64,000 nucleotides of DNA from Spelaeicoccus albus (GCF_013409065.1 NZ_JACBZP010000001.1:2418001-2482000); one strand, 5' to 3'. Shown: positions 27,626 to 36,840, numbered from the stretch's first letter. Program-made: numbers and translations. Notes: generated by a model not told the origin, from the sequence alone.

Positions 27626-28920
27626 TCCTTCCGGTGCTTGCCGCGCTCACCGGGCCGGCCGAGGCCCGTCTCGTGGCCGGACTCGCCGAACACGCCGGCC
27701 GCGTGTCGGTGGTCCGCCGGCCGGCCGACATCATCGAACTCGTGGCGGCCGCCGAGGCCGGCGTGGGCCGCGCTGCCGTCATAGCCGACGATTTTCCGGG
27801 ACTCGAGGTCGAGACGGTCGTCCGGCTGCATGCCGCGGGAGTGCGGGTCGTCGCAGTCGGCGATGAGCCGGACGCGTTGACTGCTCTGGGAGTCGACGAC
27901 ATCGTGGAGACCGGCGCGGACGCCGACAGGGTCGCCGCCGCGCTCTTGGCCGGCCCGCCGCCGGTGCCCGACGGTCGTGATAGCGGGGCCCCGCATCCGG
28001 AATCCGCGGTCACGGCCGGACGGCGCACCGGGTGGGAGGACTTGGCGGGCCGCAGCGGAACAGCGCGGGAAGCCCCAGCCGCCGTCATCACCGTTTGGGG
28101 CACGGGCGGAGCCCCGGGACGGACCACGCTGGCAGTCAACCTGGCGGCCGAACTCGCGGCCACCGGCAATAGGACGCTGCTGATCGATGCCGACAGCTAC
28201 GGTGCATGCGCCGGCGCGGTCTTGGGTCTGCTCGACGAATCGGCAGGTCTGGCCACCGTGTGCCGCCTGGCCGGGCGGGGAACACTGGACGACGTCGGGC
28301 TGCGGACCGCGTCGTCCGGCATCACCGAGACGTTGAGCGTACTGACCGGCATCACCCAGTCGTCGCGGTGGCCCGAGCTCACCCGGGCCCGACTCGCCGC
28401 GGTGTTCGACACGGCCCGAGCGTGCGCCGACGTCGTCGTCATCGATTGTGCCGCGCCCATCGAACAAGACGAGGAACTCAGCTACGACACCGATGCGCCG
28501 CAGCGCAACGCCGCAACGCTGACCGCCATTGATGCGGCGGACCTGACGTTGCTGGTGGGCACGGCCGACCCGATAGGCCTCGGCCGTCTGGTCCGCGCGT
28601 ACGCCGACGCCGCAGACGGGCTCGACACCGACGTCGTCCCGGTCGTGAACGGCTTGCGCACTCGCGTGGTCGGCTCGCCCGCCAAGGCCCGCGTCACCGA
28701 TGCGCTGGCGCGGTTCGCCGGCATCGACTCGCCAACGATGCTTCCCTACGACAGGGCGGCTTGCGATGACGCGCTGCTGCGCGGCGTCACGTTGCGTGAA
28801 GCGGACCGGCGCGGATCCGCCGCACGCGCTATCGCGGCCCTGGCCGTCGATCTTGCCGCGTGGCTATCGATCCCGGGCAGCCGGGGCGCCGAGCCCGGTC
28901 GGCGGCGTCCGGCACAATAG
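27622..28920 (+). CDS. CpaE/TadZ-like MinD-family ATPase
   Basis: The product has 432 residues from the GTG at 27622. The N-terminal part (about 1-115) is receiver-like, as in CpaE (AAVIADDFPGLEVETVVRLHAAGVRVVAVGDEPDALTALGVDDIV). The ATPase domain (about 150-420) has the loop GTGGAPGRTTLAVNLA. The KGGxGKT consensus is altered: the signature Lys is replaced and the P-loop Lys is Arg. LLIDADSYGA and VVVIDCAAP match Walker A' and B. CpaE-type proteins place secretion or pilus complexes at the pole. It is translationally coupled to the SAF protein. Confidence 0.8.
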   Translation: MILPVLAALTGPAEARLVAGLAEHAGRVSVVRRPADIIELVAAAEAGVGRAAVIADDFPGLEVETVVRLHAAGVRVVAVGDEPDALTALGVDDIVETGADADRVAAALLAGPPPVPDGRDSGAPHPESAVTAGRRTGWEDLAGRSGTAREAPAAVITVWGTGGAPGRTTLAVNLAAELAATGNRTLLIDADSYGACAGAVLGLLDESAGLATVCRLAGRGTLDDVGLRTASSGITETLSVLTGITQSSRWPELTRARLAAVFDTARACADVVVIDCAAPIEQDEELSYDTDAPQRNAATLTAIDAADLTLLVGTADPIGLGRLVRAYADAADGLDTDVVPVVNGLRTRVVGSPAKARVTDALARFAGIDSPTMLPYDRAACDDALLRGVTLREADRRGSAARAIAALAVDLAAWLSIPGSRGAEPGRRRPAQ

Positions 28921-28924
28921 GACC

Positions 28925-29293
28925 ATGTCCTCGTCAACAGTCCGTGCGTACATTCCAACCACCGTGAGCGCGGCAGCTGCCCGCTGGGACGACGGAACCG
29001 CGTGCGCGGCCGGCAGCAGCGTGTACCGCGTGACTGCCGACGACAGAGCCGGGCAAACGGGCAAGCCCGATGAAGAGGCCCTCGAATATGCGGCGTTCCG
29101 GCGGGCGGCCGACGCCGCCGCCGGCAATCGCCGCGGTGAGACCGCCGTGGTGATCTCGGCGGATGTGCCGGCCGGTGAGATCACCGGGGGAGTGCTTGCC
29201 GCGGATCTTCCCGCCGCAGCGGTGGTGAGCTTTCACCTGGGCGCGGACTTGTTGTGGTACGACGCGACCGAAGCGGGCGACATCCTGCGCTAG
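28925..29293 (+). CDS. DUF6912 family protein
   Basis: The product has 122 residues from the ATG at 28925, four bases after the CpaE-like gene. The family pattern is VRAYIPTTV at the start, an EEALEYAAFRRAADAA helix, AVVISADVPAGEI and a closing VVSFHLGADLLWYD. No catalytic residues or membrane segments are visible. The family is limited to actinobacteria and of unknown function. Its position makes it the third gene of the SAF-CpaE transcript. The stop overlaps the DUF2505 gene on the other strand. Confidence 0.7.
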   Translation: MSSSTVRAYIPTTVSAAAARWDDGTACAAGSSVYRVTADDRAGQTGKPDEEALEYAAFRRAADAAAGNRRGETAVVISADVPAGEITGGVLAADLPAAAVVSFHLGADLLWYDATEAGDILR

Positions 29294-29787
29294 CGGGCCA
29301 GCCAGTCGCGGGCCGCCGACTCCTGCAGCTCCAGAGCGCGCGTGATGACCGGTGCGGCGGCCTGTTCGATGGTGGACCCGAAGAACGGCATGGACGACGT
29401 CACCGCCAAATGCAGCAGGTGCTCGGTGACGCCGGACGTCTGCCGGCGAAGCGTCTCGGTGCCTTGCACCATGACGGGCGCCTTGTCGACGGTGACGGTG
29501 ATCGCCGCGCGTCGTTCCGGGCCCGCGGGCGCGGCGAACTTCTCGGTCTGGCGAACTGTCAATCTGTCGCCGACCAGGGATCGGGCGGCGGCCGGGAGCC
29601 CGTCGGCGGCCATCACCCGCACGATCGTCAGCGTGAATGCGGCGTCCGGCGAGCCGTCGGAGGAGATGTCGAACGATTCGGCCGACGTCGCGCGAGCCAC
29701 CGCGGCCTGGAAGTCGGCGTCCGCCAGCATGCCCGGCACGTGAGCGGGATCCGTCGGATAACGCAGCGAAAAGTCGACAGTGTGCAT
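29290..29787 (-). CDS. DUF2505 family protein
   Basis: The product has 165 residues from the ATG at 29785-29787, chosen because CAGGAG lies seven bases upstream. MHTVDFSLRYPTDPAHVPGMLADADFQ and the later RLTVRQTEKFAAP and TETLRRQTSGVTEHLLHLAV give the START/polyketide-cyclase-like pattern of the family. A helix-grip fold binding a hydrophobic ligand is inferred; no ligand is known. It is divergent from the glutamate dehydrogenase gene and convergent with DUF6912. Confidence 0.75.
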   Translation of the reverse strand: MHTVDFSLRYPTDPAHVPGMLADADFQAAVARATSAESFDISSDGSPDAAFTLTIVRVMAADGLPAAARSLVGDRLTVRQTEKFAAPAGPERRAAITVTVDKAPVMVQGTETLRRQTSGVTEHLLHLAVTSSMPFFGSTIEQAAAPVITRALELQESAARDWLAR

Positions 29788-29936
29788 GCAAGACTCCTGG
29801 TGGGTGATCCGAGCCGGGCCTTCTTGCACTCCGGCACGTAAAACTTAATCACAGGGCGTTAAGGTTGAGGCGTACCGGCGTCGCACGACGGAGTGCGCCG
29901 CGACAAACGGCTCAGCTGCTGCACGAGGTGAATTTG

Positions 29937-32900
29937 GTGTCAACGGACGCGGGAAACGGTAAGGCACGATCCGTACGGGGCGATATCGGCCGTCTGATGA
30001 ACGAGACTTTGGGGGTGGACGCCGATTCGCGGTTCCCGGCCCACTACCTCGAACACGTGGCCGACGAGGACCTCGCCGAGCTCGGCAAGGACTACTTTGC
30101 CGGGATCGCGGCCTCGCACTGGCAACTGGGCAGGACGTACAGCGACGAGAGCCGCGCCGACGTGCGGGTCTTCACGCCGTCGGAGGAAACCGACGGATAC
30201 TCGACGGGCCGCACCAGCGTGGAAGTGGTCACGAAGGACATGCCGTTCCTGGTGGACTCGGTGTCCGCCGAGATCACCCGGCAACGCCTGGGCATCCACT
30301 TGATTGTCCACCCGACGCTGCTCGTGCTCCGGGACGCGTCCGGCCGCATCACGGAGATCCTCGACCAGCCGGAAGCCTCCGGACAGCAGACAGCCAGCGG
30401 CGACACTGCTGCCATGACGGTGCTGCCGGACGCCTCGGACGCGGAAGTCGAATCGTGGATCCATTTGAGCGTCGACAAGATCACGGATGCGGCCCGGTTG
30501 ACGGAAGTCGAAGACGGCATTCGCCGCGTGCTCGTCGACGTCGCGCACGCGGTCCGGGACTGGCCGGAAATGCGGCAGCGTGCCACGGCGATCGCCGATG
30601 AACTCACCGACGCTCCGCCGGCGCCGGAGCTCGGCACCGAGGCCGGCATTGCAGCGAGACTGCTGCGGTGGCTCGACGACGGCAATTTCACCTTCCTCGG
30701 CTACCGGGAATACTCCTTGGAAAGCCGGGACGGCGAGGACGTCTTGGTTGCCCGGCCCGAGACCGGATTGGGCATCTTGAGCCAGGACGACGGCACCGTG
30801 GCCGGATCGCTCGGCCGTGCCGCAGCGTCCCAAGCACGCGAAAAACGCGTTCTCGTATTGACGAAGGCCAACTCCCGGTCGACGGTCCACAGGCGTTCGT
30901 ATCTCGACTACATCGGCGTGAAGACCTTCGACTCGTCCGGCCAAGTGACCGGAGAACGGCGTTTCCTCGGACTTTTCACGGCCACGGCGTTCACCCAATC
31001 GGTCAAGACCATCCCGGTGATCGGCGAAAAGATCAAGGCAGTGCTGGAACGGTCGGGTTTCCCGGATGATTCGCATTCCGGCAAGGACCTGCTCACGATC
31101 CTGGAGACGTATCCGCGCGACGAGCTGTTCCAAGCCGACACCGACGACTTGTACGACACGGCTCTGACGACGCTGCACTTGCAAGAGCGCCGGCGTCCGC
31201 GCGTGTTCTTGCGGCGCGACAGGTATGCACGATTCATGTCGGCGATGGTGTACATGCCGCGCGATCAGTACAACACCGCGGCGCGGCTGAACATCGAGGC
31301 GATCCTGCGCGAGGAGTTCGGCGCCGAATCGGTCGACTACGAGGCGCGGCTGACCGAGTCGGTGCTGGCCAGGCTGCATTTCGTCGTCCGCGTCGCCCGC
31401 GACAAGGAGCTGCCCGAAGTGGAGCAGCAGGCATTGGAAAAGCGGATCATCGATGCCTTGCGCGATTGGCGCGACGATTTCGCGGCCGAGCTGGACGACG
31501 TGGCCTACGCCGGCGTCGAGCAGTGGCGGGATGCGTTCGGCGAGTCGTACAAGGAGGACTTCGCCCCGGCCGACGCCGTCGACGACGTCGCCCGGTTGAT
31601 TGCCGCCGAAACCGGCACCGATGTGCAAATGAAGCTCTACCGGTCCGCCGACGAGGCCGATCCGAACCGGCGCCGCCTGAAGTTCTACCGAACCGAGCCG
31701 ATGTCGCTGTCCGATGTCCTGCCGTATTTGACGCATTTGGGAGCCGACGTCACCGACGAGCGGCCCTATCATTTGCACAGGGCGGACGGCGCCCGAGCGT
31801 TCATCTACGATTTCGGTCTCCATTTCGACGACCGGCAGATCAAGGCTTCCACCGATTACTTCACCGAGGCGTTCGCCGCCGCATGGAACGGCCGATCCGA
31901 ATCGGACTCGTTCGAAGAACTCGTGCTGGCCGGCAACATCCCGTGGCGGGACGTCGTGATCGTGCGCGCGTACGCCAGGTACATGCGCCAGGTCGGAGTG
32001 AGCTTTTCCGACAATTTCATTGCCGGGGTGCTGCTCGACCAGATCGAGATCACCAAGCTCTTGACCGAATACTTCACGGCTCGCTTCGACCCCGACCGGG
32101 ATCCGGCGGCGCGCGGCGAGGCGGCAGTGCACGACGAGCTCATCGCATCGCTGGACGACGTGGCGAGCCTTGACGCCGACCGCATCCTTCGCACCTATAT
32201 CAACCTGATCTCGGCAACGCTGCGGACCAACTTCTACCAAGTCGACGAAGGGGGCATGCCGAAGGGACACGTCGCGTTCAAGCTCGAGCCGACGGCAATC
32301 GACATCCTGCCCAAACCGCGGCCCAAGTACGAGATCTGGGTGTACTCACCGCGCGTCGAGGGCGTGCACTTGCGCTTTGGCGACGTGGCGCGCGGCGGCC
32401 TGCGGTGGAGCGACCGGCGAGAGGACTTCCGCACCGAGATCCTCGGCCTGGTCAAGGCACAAATGGTGAAGAACGCGTTGATAGTGCCGACGGGCGCCAA
32501 GGGCGGCTTTTACTGCAAGAACCTGCCGGACATGTCCGACCGCGAAGCCTGGCTGGCCGAGGGGAAGGAGTGCTACAAGGTCTTCATCCGCAGTTTGCTC
32601 GACGTCACCGACAATCTCGTGGACGGGCAGGTCCGTCCGCCGGAGCGCGTCGTTCGTCACGACGGCGACGACACCTACCTCGTGGTTGCCGCGGATAAGG
32701 GGACTGCCGCCTTTTCCGATATCGCCAACGAGGTGGCCATCTCGTACGGCTACTGGCTCGGCGACGCGTTCGCTTCGGGCGGCTCCGTCGGCTACGACCA
32801 CAAAGACATGGGCATCACGGCGCGCGGCGCGTGGGAAAGCGTCAAGCGGCATTTCCGCGAGCTCGGACGGGACATCCAGGTCGAGGACTTCACTGCCGGC

Positions 32901-34844
32901 GGCGTCGGCGATATGAGCGGCGACGTGTTCGGCAACGGAATGCTCCGGTCCAGGCACACCCGCCTGGTGGCGGCGTTCGACCACCGGCACATCTTCCTCG
33001 ACCCGAATCCGGACGCCGAATCGTCGTTTGTGGAACGTCAGCGCTTGTACGATCTGCCGCGATCGTCCTGGGATGACTACGACAGGTCGTTGATTTCCGA
33101 AGGCGGCGGCGTATATCCGCGAACCTTGAAGTCCATCGAGGTTTCGTCGACGGCGGCAGCGAGGCTCGGCCTGCCGGGGCCTGCCAAGCTTGCGCCCGAG
33201 GAACTGCTGCGGGCCATCTTGCGGGCGCCCATCGATTTGATCTACAACGGCGGAATCGGCACGTACGTCAAGGCTTCCAGCGAATCGAACGCCGACGTCG
33301 GAGACAAATCGAACGACTCCATCCGCGTCAACGGCAACGAATTGCGCGCCTCGGTGGTGGGCGAAGGCGGCAACCTGGGAGTCACCCAGCTGGGCCGCAT
33401 CGAAGCCGCGCTCGGCGGCGTGCGGATCAACACCGACGCCATCGACAATTCCGCGGGAGTCGACTGCTCCGACCACGAGGTCAATATCAAGATTCTGCTG
33501 GACACGCTCGTGAAGAACGGCACCGTCAGCCCCGACGACCGAGGCGAATTGCTGCTGTCGATGTCCGACGAGGTCGCCGATCTCGTGCTGACGCACAACT
33601 ATCGACAGAACATGGTGCTCGGCGATGCCCGCGCTCAGACGCTGTCGATGTCATCGGTGTACGTCCGCCTCATGAACGAGCTCGAATCGACGGGGCTGCT
33701 CGATCGCGAAGTCGAGTTCCTGCCGGCACCCGGCCAAGTCGCCGAGCGGAACGAATCCGGCCACGGGTTCACGTCGCCGGAGCTTGCGGTGCTGCTGGCG
33801 TACGTGAAAATGGACTTGTCCGGCGATGCGTTGGCCAGCGAACTGCCCGACGAGGTGTGGGCACAATCCCAACTTCGCGACTACTTCCCGGCCCCGCTCG
33901 TGCAACGGTTCGGCGACGAACTCGGCACGCACGCGCTGCGCCGCGAGATCATCACGACAATGCTCGTCAACGAAATGGTCGACAGGGCCGGCCTGACCTT
34001 CGCCTTCCGTCTGGTCGAAGAAACGGCGACCGACCCGGCGCAAGCCATCCGCGTGTTCATGGTGGCCCAGGAATTGTTCGACCTGCGCTCGTTCATCCGC
34101 CGGATCGAAGAGACGGACGGGACCGTCGGCACCGACACGCAGATCGAAATGGTGCTCGAGTACCGGCGTCTCATCGACCGCGTGGCCCGCTGGCTGGTCC
34201 ACCACCGCCCGTCGCGCATTGACGTGTCGAGCGAGATCGACAGGTTCCGGCCGGTCGTCACCGAACTGCTGTCGTCGGTGCCCGACCTGGTGCGCGGAAC
34301 CGAGCGGACGGTGATGGCCGAACGCGCCGAACGCCTGCAGGGGTCGGGCGTTCCCGAGCGGCTGGCCTGGCGGACCGCCGCGCTGCTGGACGAGTATCCG
34401 CTGCTCGACATCGCCGAGCTGTGCGAGACGTCCGGTGAAGAGCCGGCCGAGGTCGCAGAACTGTACTACGCGGTGTCCGACGAGTTCGATGCCGCGGTCA
34501 TGCTGGGCCAGATCGGATCGCTCGACCGCGACAACCGGTGGAAGTCGTTGGCACGCGGCGCCTTGCGCGACGACTTCTACGCGGCGTTGCAGTCCGTTGT
34601 CGGGTCGATACTGGAAGGCACGGATGCGGGGCAGTCGGCAACGGCCCGGGTGGACGCGTGGAAGCAGGCCAACAGCGAACACCTCGACCGGGTCATGCGC
34701 ACGGTTGACGAAGTACGCGATCTCGATCAAGGCGATCTGGCGTCGCTGTCGGTCGCGCTGCGGCTGCTGCGCACCGTTGTGCGCAGCTCTCAAGGCACGA
34801 TAGCCGCCGAACCGACCGGCGTCGTGCCGCTCATCACGCAGTGA
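29937..34844 (+). CDS. gdh: NAD-specific glutamate dehydrogenase, 180-kDa class
   Basis: The product has 1635 residues from the GTG at 29937 (GAGG upstream), the usual length for this class. The N-terminal about 700 residues hold ACT-like regulatory regions (KDMPFLVDSVSAEITRQRLGIHLIVHP). The catalytic core around 810-870 contains GDVARGGLRWSDRREDFRTEILGLVKAQMVKNALIVPTGAKGGFY with the substrate Lys residues. The NAD domain includes VVGEGGNLGVTQLGRIEAALGGVRINTDAIDNSAGVDCSDHEVNIK near 1140-1185. It oxidises glutamate to 2-oxoglutarate and ammonium. The stop overlaps the pdtaS start, so the pair is translationally coupled. In mycobacteria the enzyme is regulated by the GarA/PknG system, which is not in the window. 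Confidence 0.95.
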   Translation: MSTDAGNGKARSVRGDIGRLMNETLGVDADSRFPAHYLEHVADEDLAELGKDYFAGIAASHWQLGRTYSDESRADVRVFTPSEETDGYSTGRTSVEVVTKDMPFLVDSVSAEITRQRLGIHLIVHPTLLVLRDASGRITEILDQPEASGQQTASGDTAAMTVLPDASDAEVESWIHLSVDKITDAARLTEVEDGIRRVLVDVAHAVRDWPEMRQRATAIADELTDAPPAPELGTEAGIAARLLRWLDDGNFTFLGYREYSLESRDGEDVLVARPETGLGILSQDDGTVAGSLGRAAASQAREKRVLVLTKANSRSTVHRRSYLDYIGVKTFDSSGQVTGERRFLGLFTATAFTQSVKTIPVIGEKIKAVLERSGFPDDSHSGKDLLTILETYPRDELFQADTDDLYDTALTTLHLQERRRPRVFLRRDRYARFMSAMVYMPRDQYNTAARLNIEAILREEFGAESVDYEARLTESVLARLHFVVRVARDKELPEVEQQALEKRIIDALRDWRDDFAAELDDVAYAGVEQWRDAFGESYKEDFAPADAVDDVARLIAAETGTDVQMKLYRSADEADPNRRRLKFYRTEPMSLSDVLPYLTHLGADVTDERPYHLHRADGARAFIYDFGLHFDDRQIKASTDYFTEAFAAAWNGRSESDSFEELVLAGNIPWRDVVIVRAYARYMRQVGVSFSDNFIAGVLLDQIEITKLLTEYFTARFDPDRDPAARGEAAVHDELIASLDDVASLDADRILRTYINLISATLRTNFYQVDEGGMPKGHVAFKLEPTAIDILPKPRPKYEIWVYSPRVEGVHLRFGDVARGGLRWSDRREDFRTEILGLVKAQMVKNALIVPTGAKGGFYCKNLPDMSDREAWLAEGKECYKVFIRSLLDVTDNLVDGQVRPPERVVRHDGDDTYLVVAADKGTAAFSDIANEVAISYGYWLGDAFASGGSVGYDHKDMGITARGAWESVKRHFRELGRDIQVEDFTAGGVGDMSGDVFGNGMLRSRHTRLVAAFDHRHIFLDPNPDAESSFVERQRLYDLPRSSWDDYDRSLISEGGGVYPRTLKSIEVSSTAAARLGLPGPAKLAPEELLRAILRAPIDLIYNGGIGTYVKASSESNADVGDKSNDSIRVNGNELRASVVGEGGNLGVTQLGRIEAALGGVRINTDAIDNSAGVDCSDHEVNIKILLDTLVKNGTVSPDDRGELLLSMSDEVADLVLTHNYRQNMVLGDARAQTLSMSSVYVRLMNELESTGLLDREVEFLPAPGQVAERNESGHGFTSPELAVLLAYVKMDLSGDALASELPDEVWAQSQLRDYFPAPLVQRFGDELGTHALRREIITTMLVNEMVDRAGLTFAFRLVEETATDPAQAIRVFMVAQELFDLRSFIRRIEETDGTVGTDTQIEMVLEYRRLIDRVARWLVHHRPSRIDVSSEIDRFRPVVTELLSSVPDLVRGTERTVMAERAERLQGSGVPERLAWRTAALLDEYPLLDIAELCETSGEEPAEVAELYYAVSDEFDAAVMLGQIGSLDRDNRWKSLARGALRDDFYAALQSVVGSILEGTDAGQSATARVDAWKQANSEHLDRVMRTVDEVRDLDQGDLASLSVALRLLRTVVRSSQGTIAAEPTGVVPLITQ

Positions 34845-36301
34845 GCGCGCTGAGCGACATCCTCGAGTCCTCGCACGTCGCCGGCGAGGACGCCGAGTGG
34901 CTCCGGCTGCTCGTCGGCGATTGGCAACTGCTCGCCGATCTGTCGTTCGCGGACCTGGTGTTGTGGATTCCGAGGCGCGGCAGCGGCACCGACGACTTCA
35001 TTGCCGTGGCGCACTGCCGGCCGTCGACCGGAGTCACCGTCTATTACGACGACGTGGTGGGATCGGGAGTCGACGGGACGCTCCGGCAAATCGTCACGCA
35101 AGCTTTCGGCAGCAAGACCTGGGTGCGTGCCTTGCAGCCCGGCTGGCAGGCATCGGTGCCGGTGCGCGAGGAAGCCGTGCCGGTTGTCCGCGGGTCGCGC
35201 GTGGTCGGCGTCCTGACCCGGCATTCGAACCTGGCGGCCGCCCGCGCGCCCAGCCGGCTCGAGTTGACGTATATGGAATGCGCCGGCGAGCTGCTCCGGA
35301 TGATCTGCCACGGCGAATTCCCCGACGTGTCGGCGGCTACCGGCTCGAAACGTGGGGCCCCGCGCGTCGGCGACGGCCTTGTGCTTCTCGACGTGGACGG
35401 CGTCGTCTCGTATACCAGCCCCAATGCCTTGTCGCTCATGCACCGGCTGGGTCACGTCGGCGAGGTCGAAGGCGAGGTGCTCGCCGAAGTGGTGTCGGGC
35501 TTGCTGGAAGAGCGCCGCACCGTGGACGAATCGTTGCCGCTGGTGCTCACGGGGCGTGCGCCGTGGCGTGCCGACGTGGACGCGCGCGGCGTTGCCCTGT
35601 CGTTGCGCGCCATCCCGCTGACGTCGGGCGGCCGGCGCACCGGTGCAATAGTGCTTGCCCGCGACGTGTCTGAACTGCGCCGGCGCGAATTGCAGTTGAT
35701 GAGCAAGGACGCCACGATCCGCGAGATGCACCATCGGGTGAAGAACAACTTGCAGACGGTTGCGGCGCTCTTACGGTTGCAGGCCAGACGGATGACGGTC
35801 CCCGAAGCCAAAGGCGCGCTGGAAGAGGCGATGCGCCGGGTATCGACGATCGCGGTGGTGCACGACACCCTCGCCAAGGGGATCGGCCACGATGTCGACT
35901 TCGACGAGATCATCGACAAAGGGCTCAAGGTGTCGGCGGAGCTGGCAGTGCCGACGTCCGACGTCAAGGTCGAGCGGATCGGATCGTTCGGGGCCATCAA
36001 CAACGCCGATGCCACGTCGCTGGCGCTTGCGCTGACCGAGCTGGTCACCAACGCGATCGAGCACGGTTTGCCGGACGGCCGCGGAACCGTCCAGGTCATC
36101 CCGGAGCGGGACGGCGGCAAGCTCACCGTGACGGTGTCGGACGACGGCGTCGGGCTGCCCGGCGGACAACCGCCAAGTCAGGGGCTCGGCACCCAGATCG
36201 TGCGCGCGCTGATCAGCGGCGAACTCGAGGGCCGGATCGATTGGCGGGCCGGAGAGCGCGGCGGCACCGACGTGGTCATCACGATGGAGCTGCGAAGCTG
36301 A
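34841..36301 (+). CDS. pdtaS: Sensor histidine kinase PdtaS
   Basis: The product has 486 residues and starts in a GTGA overlap with glutamate dehydrogenase. It has an N-terminal GAF domain (about 1-145), a PAS-like domain (about 170-285), then HisKA_2 with the phospho-acceptor H298 in MHHRVKNNLQTVAALLRLQ, and a HATPase of the HWE/HisKA_2 kind (LALALTELVTNAIEHGL, VSDDGVGLPGG). There are no membrane segments, so the kinase is cytosolic. Its partner PdtaR is an ANTAR-domain RNA-binding regulator encoded elsewhere. In mycobacteria PdtaS/PdtaR is linked to nutrient and copper/NO signalling. Confidence 0.95.
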   Translation: MSALSDILESSHVAGEDAEWLRLLVGDWQLLADLSFADLVLWIPRRGSGTDDFIAVAHCRPSTGVTVYYDDVVGSGVDGTLRQIVTQAFGSKTWVRALQPGWQASVPVREEAVPVVRGSRVVGVLTRHSNLAAARAPSRLELTYMECAGELLRMICHGEFPDVSAATGSKRGAPRVGDGLVLLDVDGVVSYTSPNALSLMHRLGHVGEVEGEVLAEVVSGLLEERRTVDESLPLVLTGRAPWRADVDARGVALSLRAIPLTSGGRRTGAIVLARDVSELRRRELQLMSKDATIREMHHRVKNNLQTVAALLRLQARRMTVPEAKGALEEAMRRVSTIAVVHDTLAKGIGHDVDFDEIIDKGLKVSAELAVPTSDVKVERIGSFGAINNADATSLALALTELVTNAIEHGLPDGRGTVQVIPERDGGKLTVTVSDDGVGLPGGQPPSQGLGTQIVRALISGELEGRIDWRAGERGGTDVVITMELRS

Positions 36302-36331
36302 GCGTCGAGCCGTCCGCACGAGCCGGGCAAA

Positions 36332-36379
36332 TAGGCATGCGAATGGCCGCGCCGATCGGCGCGGCCATTCGCATGCCTA
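36332..36379. terminator. 48-bp perfect palindrome, bidirectional terminator between pdtaS and whiB1
   Basis: Bases 36332-36379 form a perfect 48-bp palindrome centred on GATC, giving a 22-bp stem with a four-base loop. It lies midway between the convergent stops of pdtaS and whiB1. That is where a shared terminator is expected. T-runs are minimal on either side. Confidence 0.8.
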
Positions 36380-36391
36380 CTCGTTCTCAGC

Positions 36392-36640
36392 TCAGCTTGC
36401 GCGGCGGGCGCGGGCGGCGCGGCGCTTGAGAGCGCGGCGCTCGTCTTCGCTCAAACCGCCCCAGACGCCGGCATCCTGGCCGGATTCCAGCGCCCACTGC
36501 AGACAGGTATCGATGACCTCACAGCGTCGGCAGACGCTCTTGGCCTCTTCGATCTGAAGCAGTGCGGGCCCGGTGTTACCGATCGGGAAGAAAAGTTCCG
36601 GATCTTCTTCGAGGCAGGCTGCACGGTGCCGCCAGTCCAT
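36392..36640 (-). CDS. whiB1: WhiB-family iron-sulfur transcription factor, WhiB1 type
   Basis: The product has 82 residues from the ATG at 36638-36640, with AAAGGA five bases upstream; a longer frame to 36754 has no support. The four [4Fe-4S] ligands are C9, C37, C40 and C46, the same spacing as WhiB1 of M. tuberculosis. GVWGG follows, then a basic tail KRRAARARRAS for DNA contact. WhiB1 binds sigma-A region 4 and is an NO-sensitive regulator essential in mycobacteria. The neighbour pdtaS is conserved too. A long leader of at least 100 bases is likely. Confidence 0.95.
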   Translation of the reverse strand: MDWRHRAACLEEDPELFFPIGNTGPALLQIEEAKSVCRRCEVIDTCLQWALESGQDAGVWGGLSEDERRALKRRAARARRAS

Positions 36641-36740
36641 AGTGTCCTTTCGCGACGCTCTCGGCCCATGGATGTCCTGCGCATTAGCCTGCGCAGAGCA
36701 GGGAACCGGGAGATGTCGACAGTTCGGGTCATGCGACGAC

Positions 36741-36771
36741 TTAACGTCGATCATCGATCAGATTTAACGTC
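36741..36771. repeat. Direct repeat TTAACGTC in the whiB1 upstream region
   Basis: TTAACGTC occurs at 36741-36748 and 36764-36771, a 23-bp period (about two helical turns), with the small palindrome ATCGAT-type sequence between. It lies between the probable whiB1 -10 element and its start codon. This spacing fits a dimeric regulator, but no known factor can be assigned. Confidence 0.5.
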
Positions 36772-36778
36772 TGTTTCC

Positions 36779-36796
36779 CTTATAGGTTCACATGTG
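36779..36796 (-). promoter_or_regulatory. Probable whiB1 promoter with CACATGTG palindrome
   Basis: On the minus strand TATAAG (plus 36779-36784) is a good -10 element. The eight-base palindrome CACATGTG at 36789-36796 lies four bases upstream of it, in the spacer. Mycobacterial whiB1 is controlled by a CRP-family protein; TGTGAAC here resembles one CRP half-site only. Transcription would start about 130 bases before the whiB1 ATG. Confidence 0.45.
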
Positions 36797-36840
36797 GCCC
36801 GGAGTTTTACAATAGGTAGAGAGCGAGAGATTAGCCGGAA

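Noticed and set aside
29940-32270. Long open frame antisense to glutamate dehydrogenase
   Set aside because: Low-complexity Arg/Gly/Val composition with no recognisable domain; the sense gene is certain.
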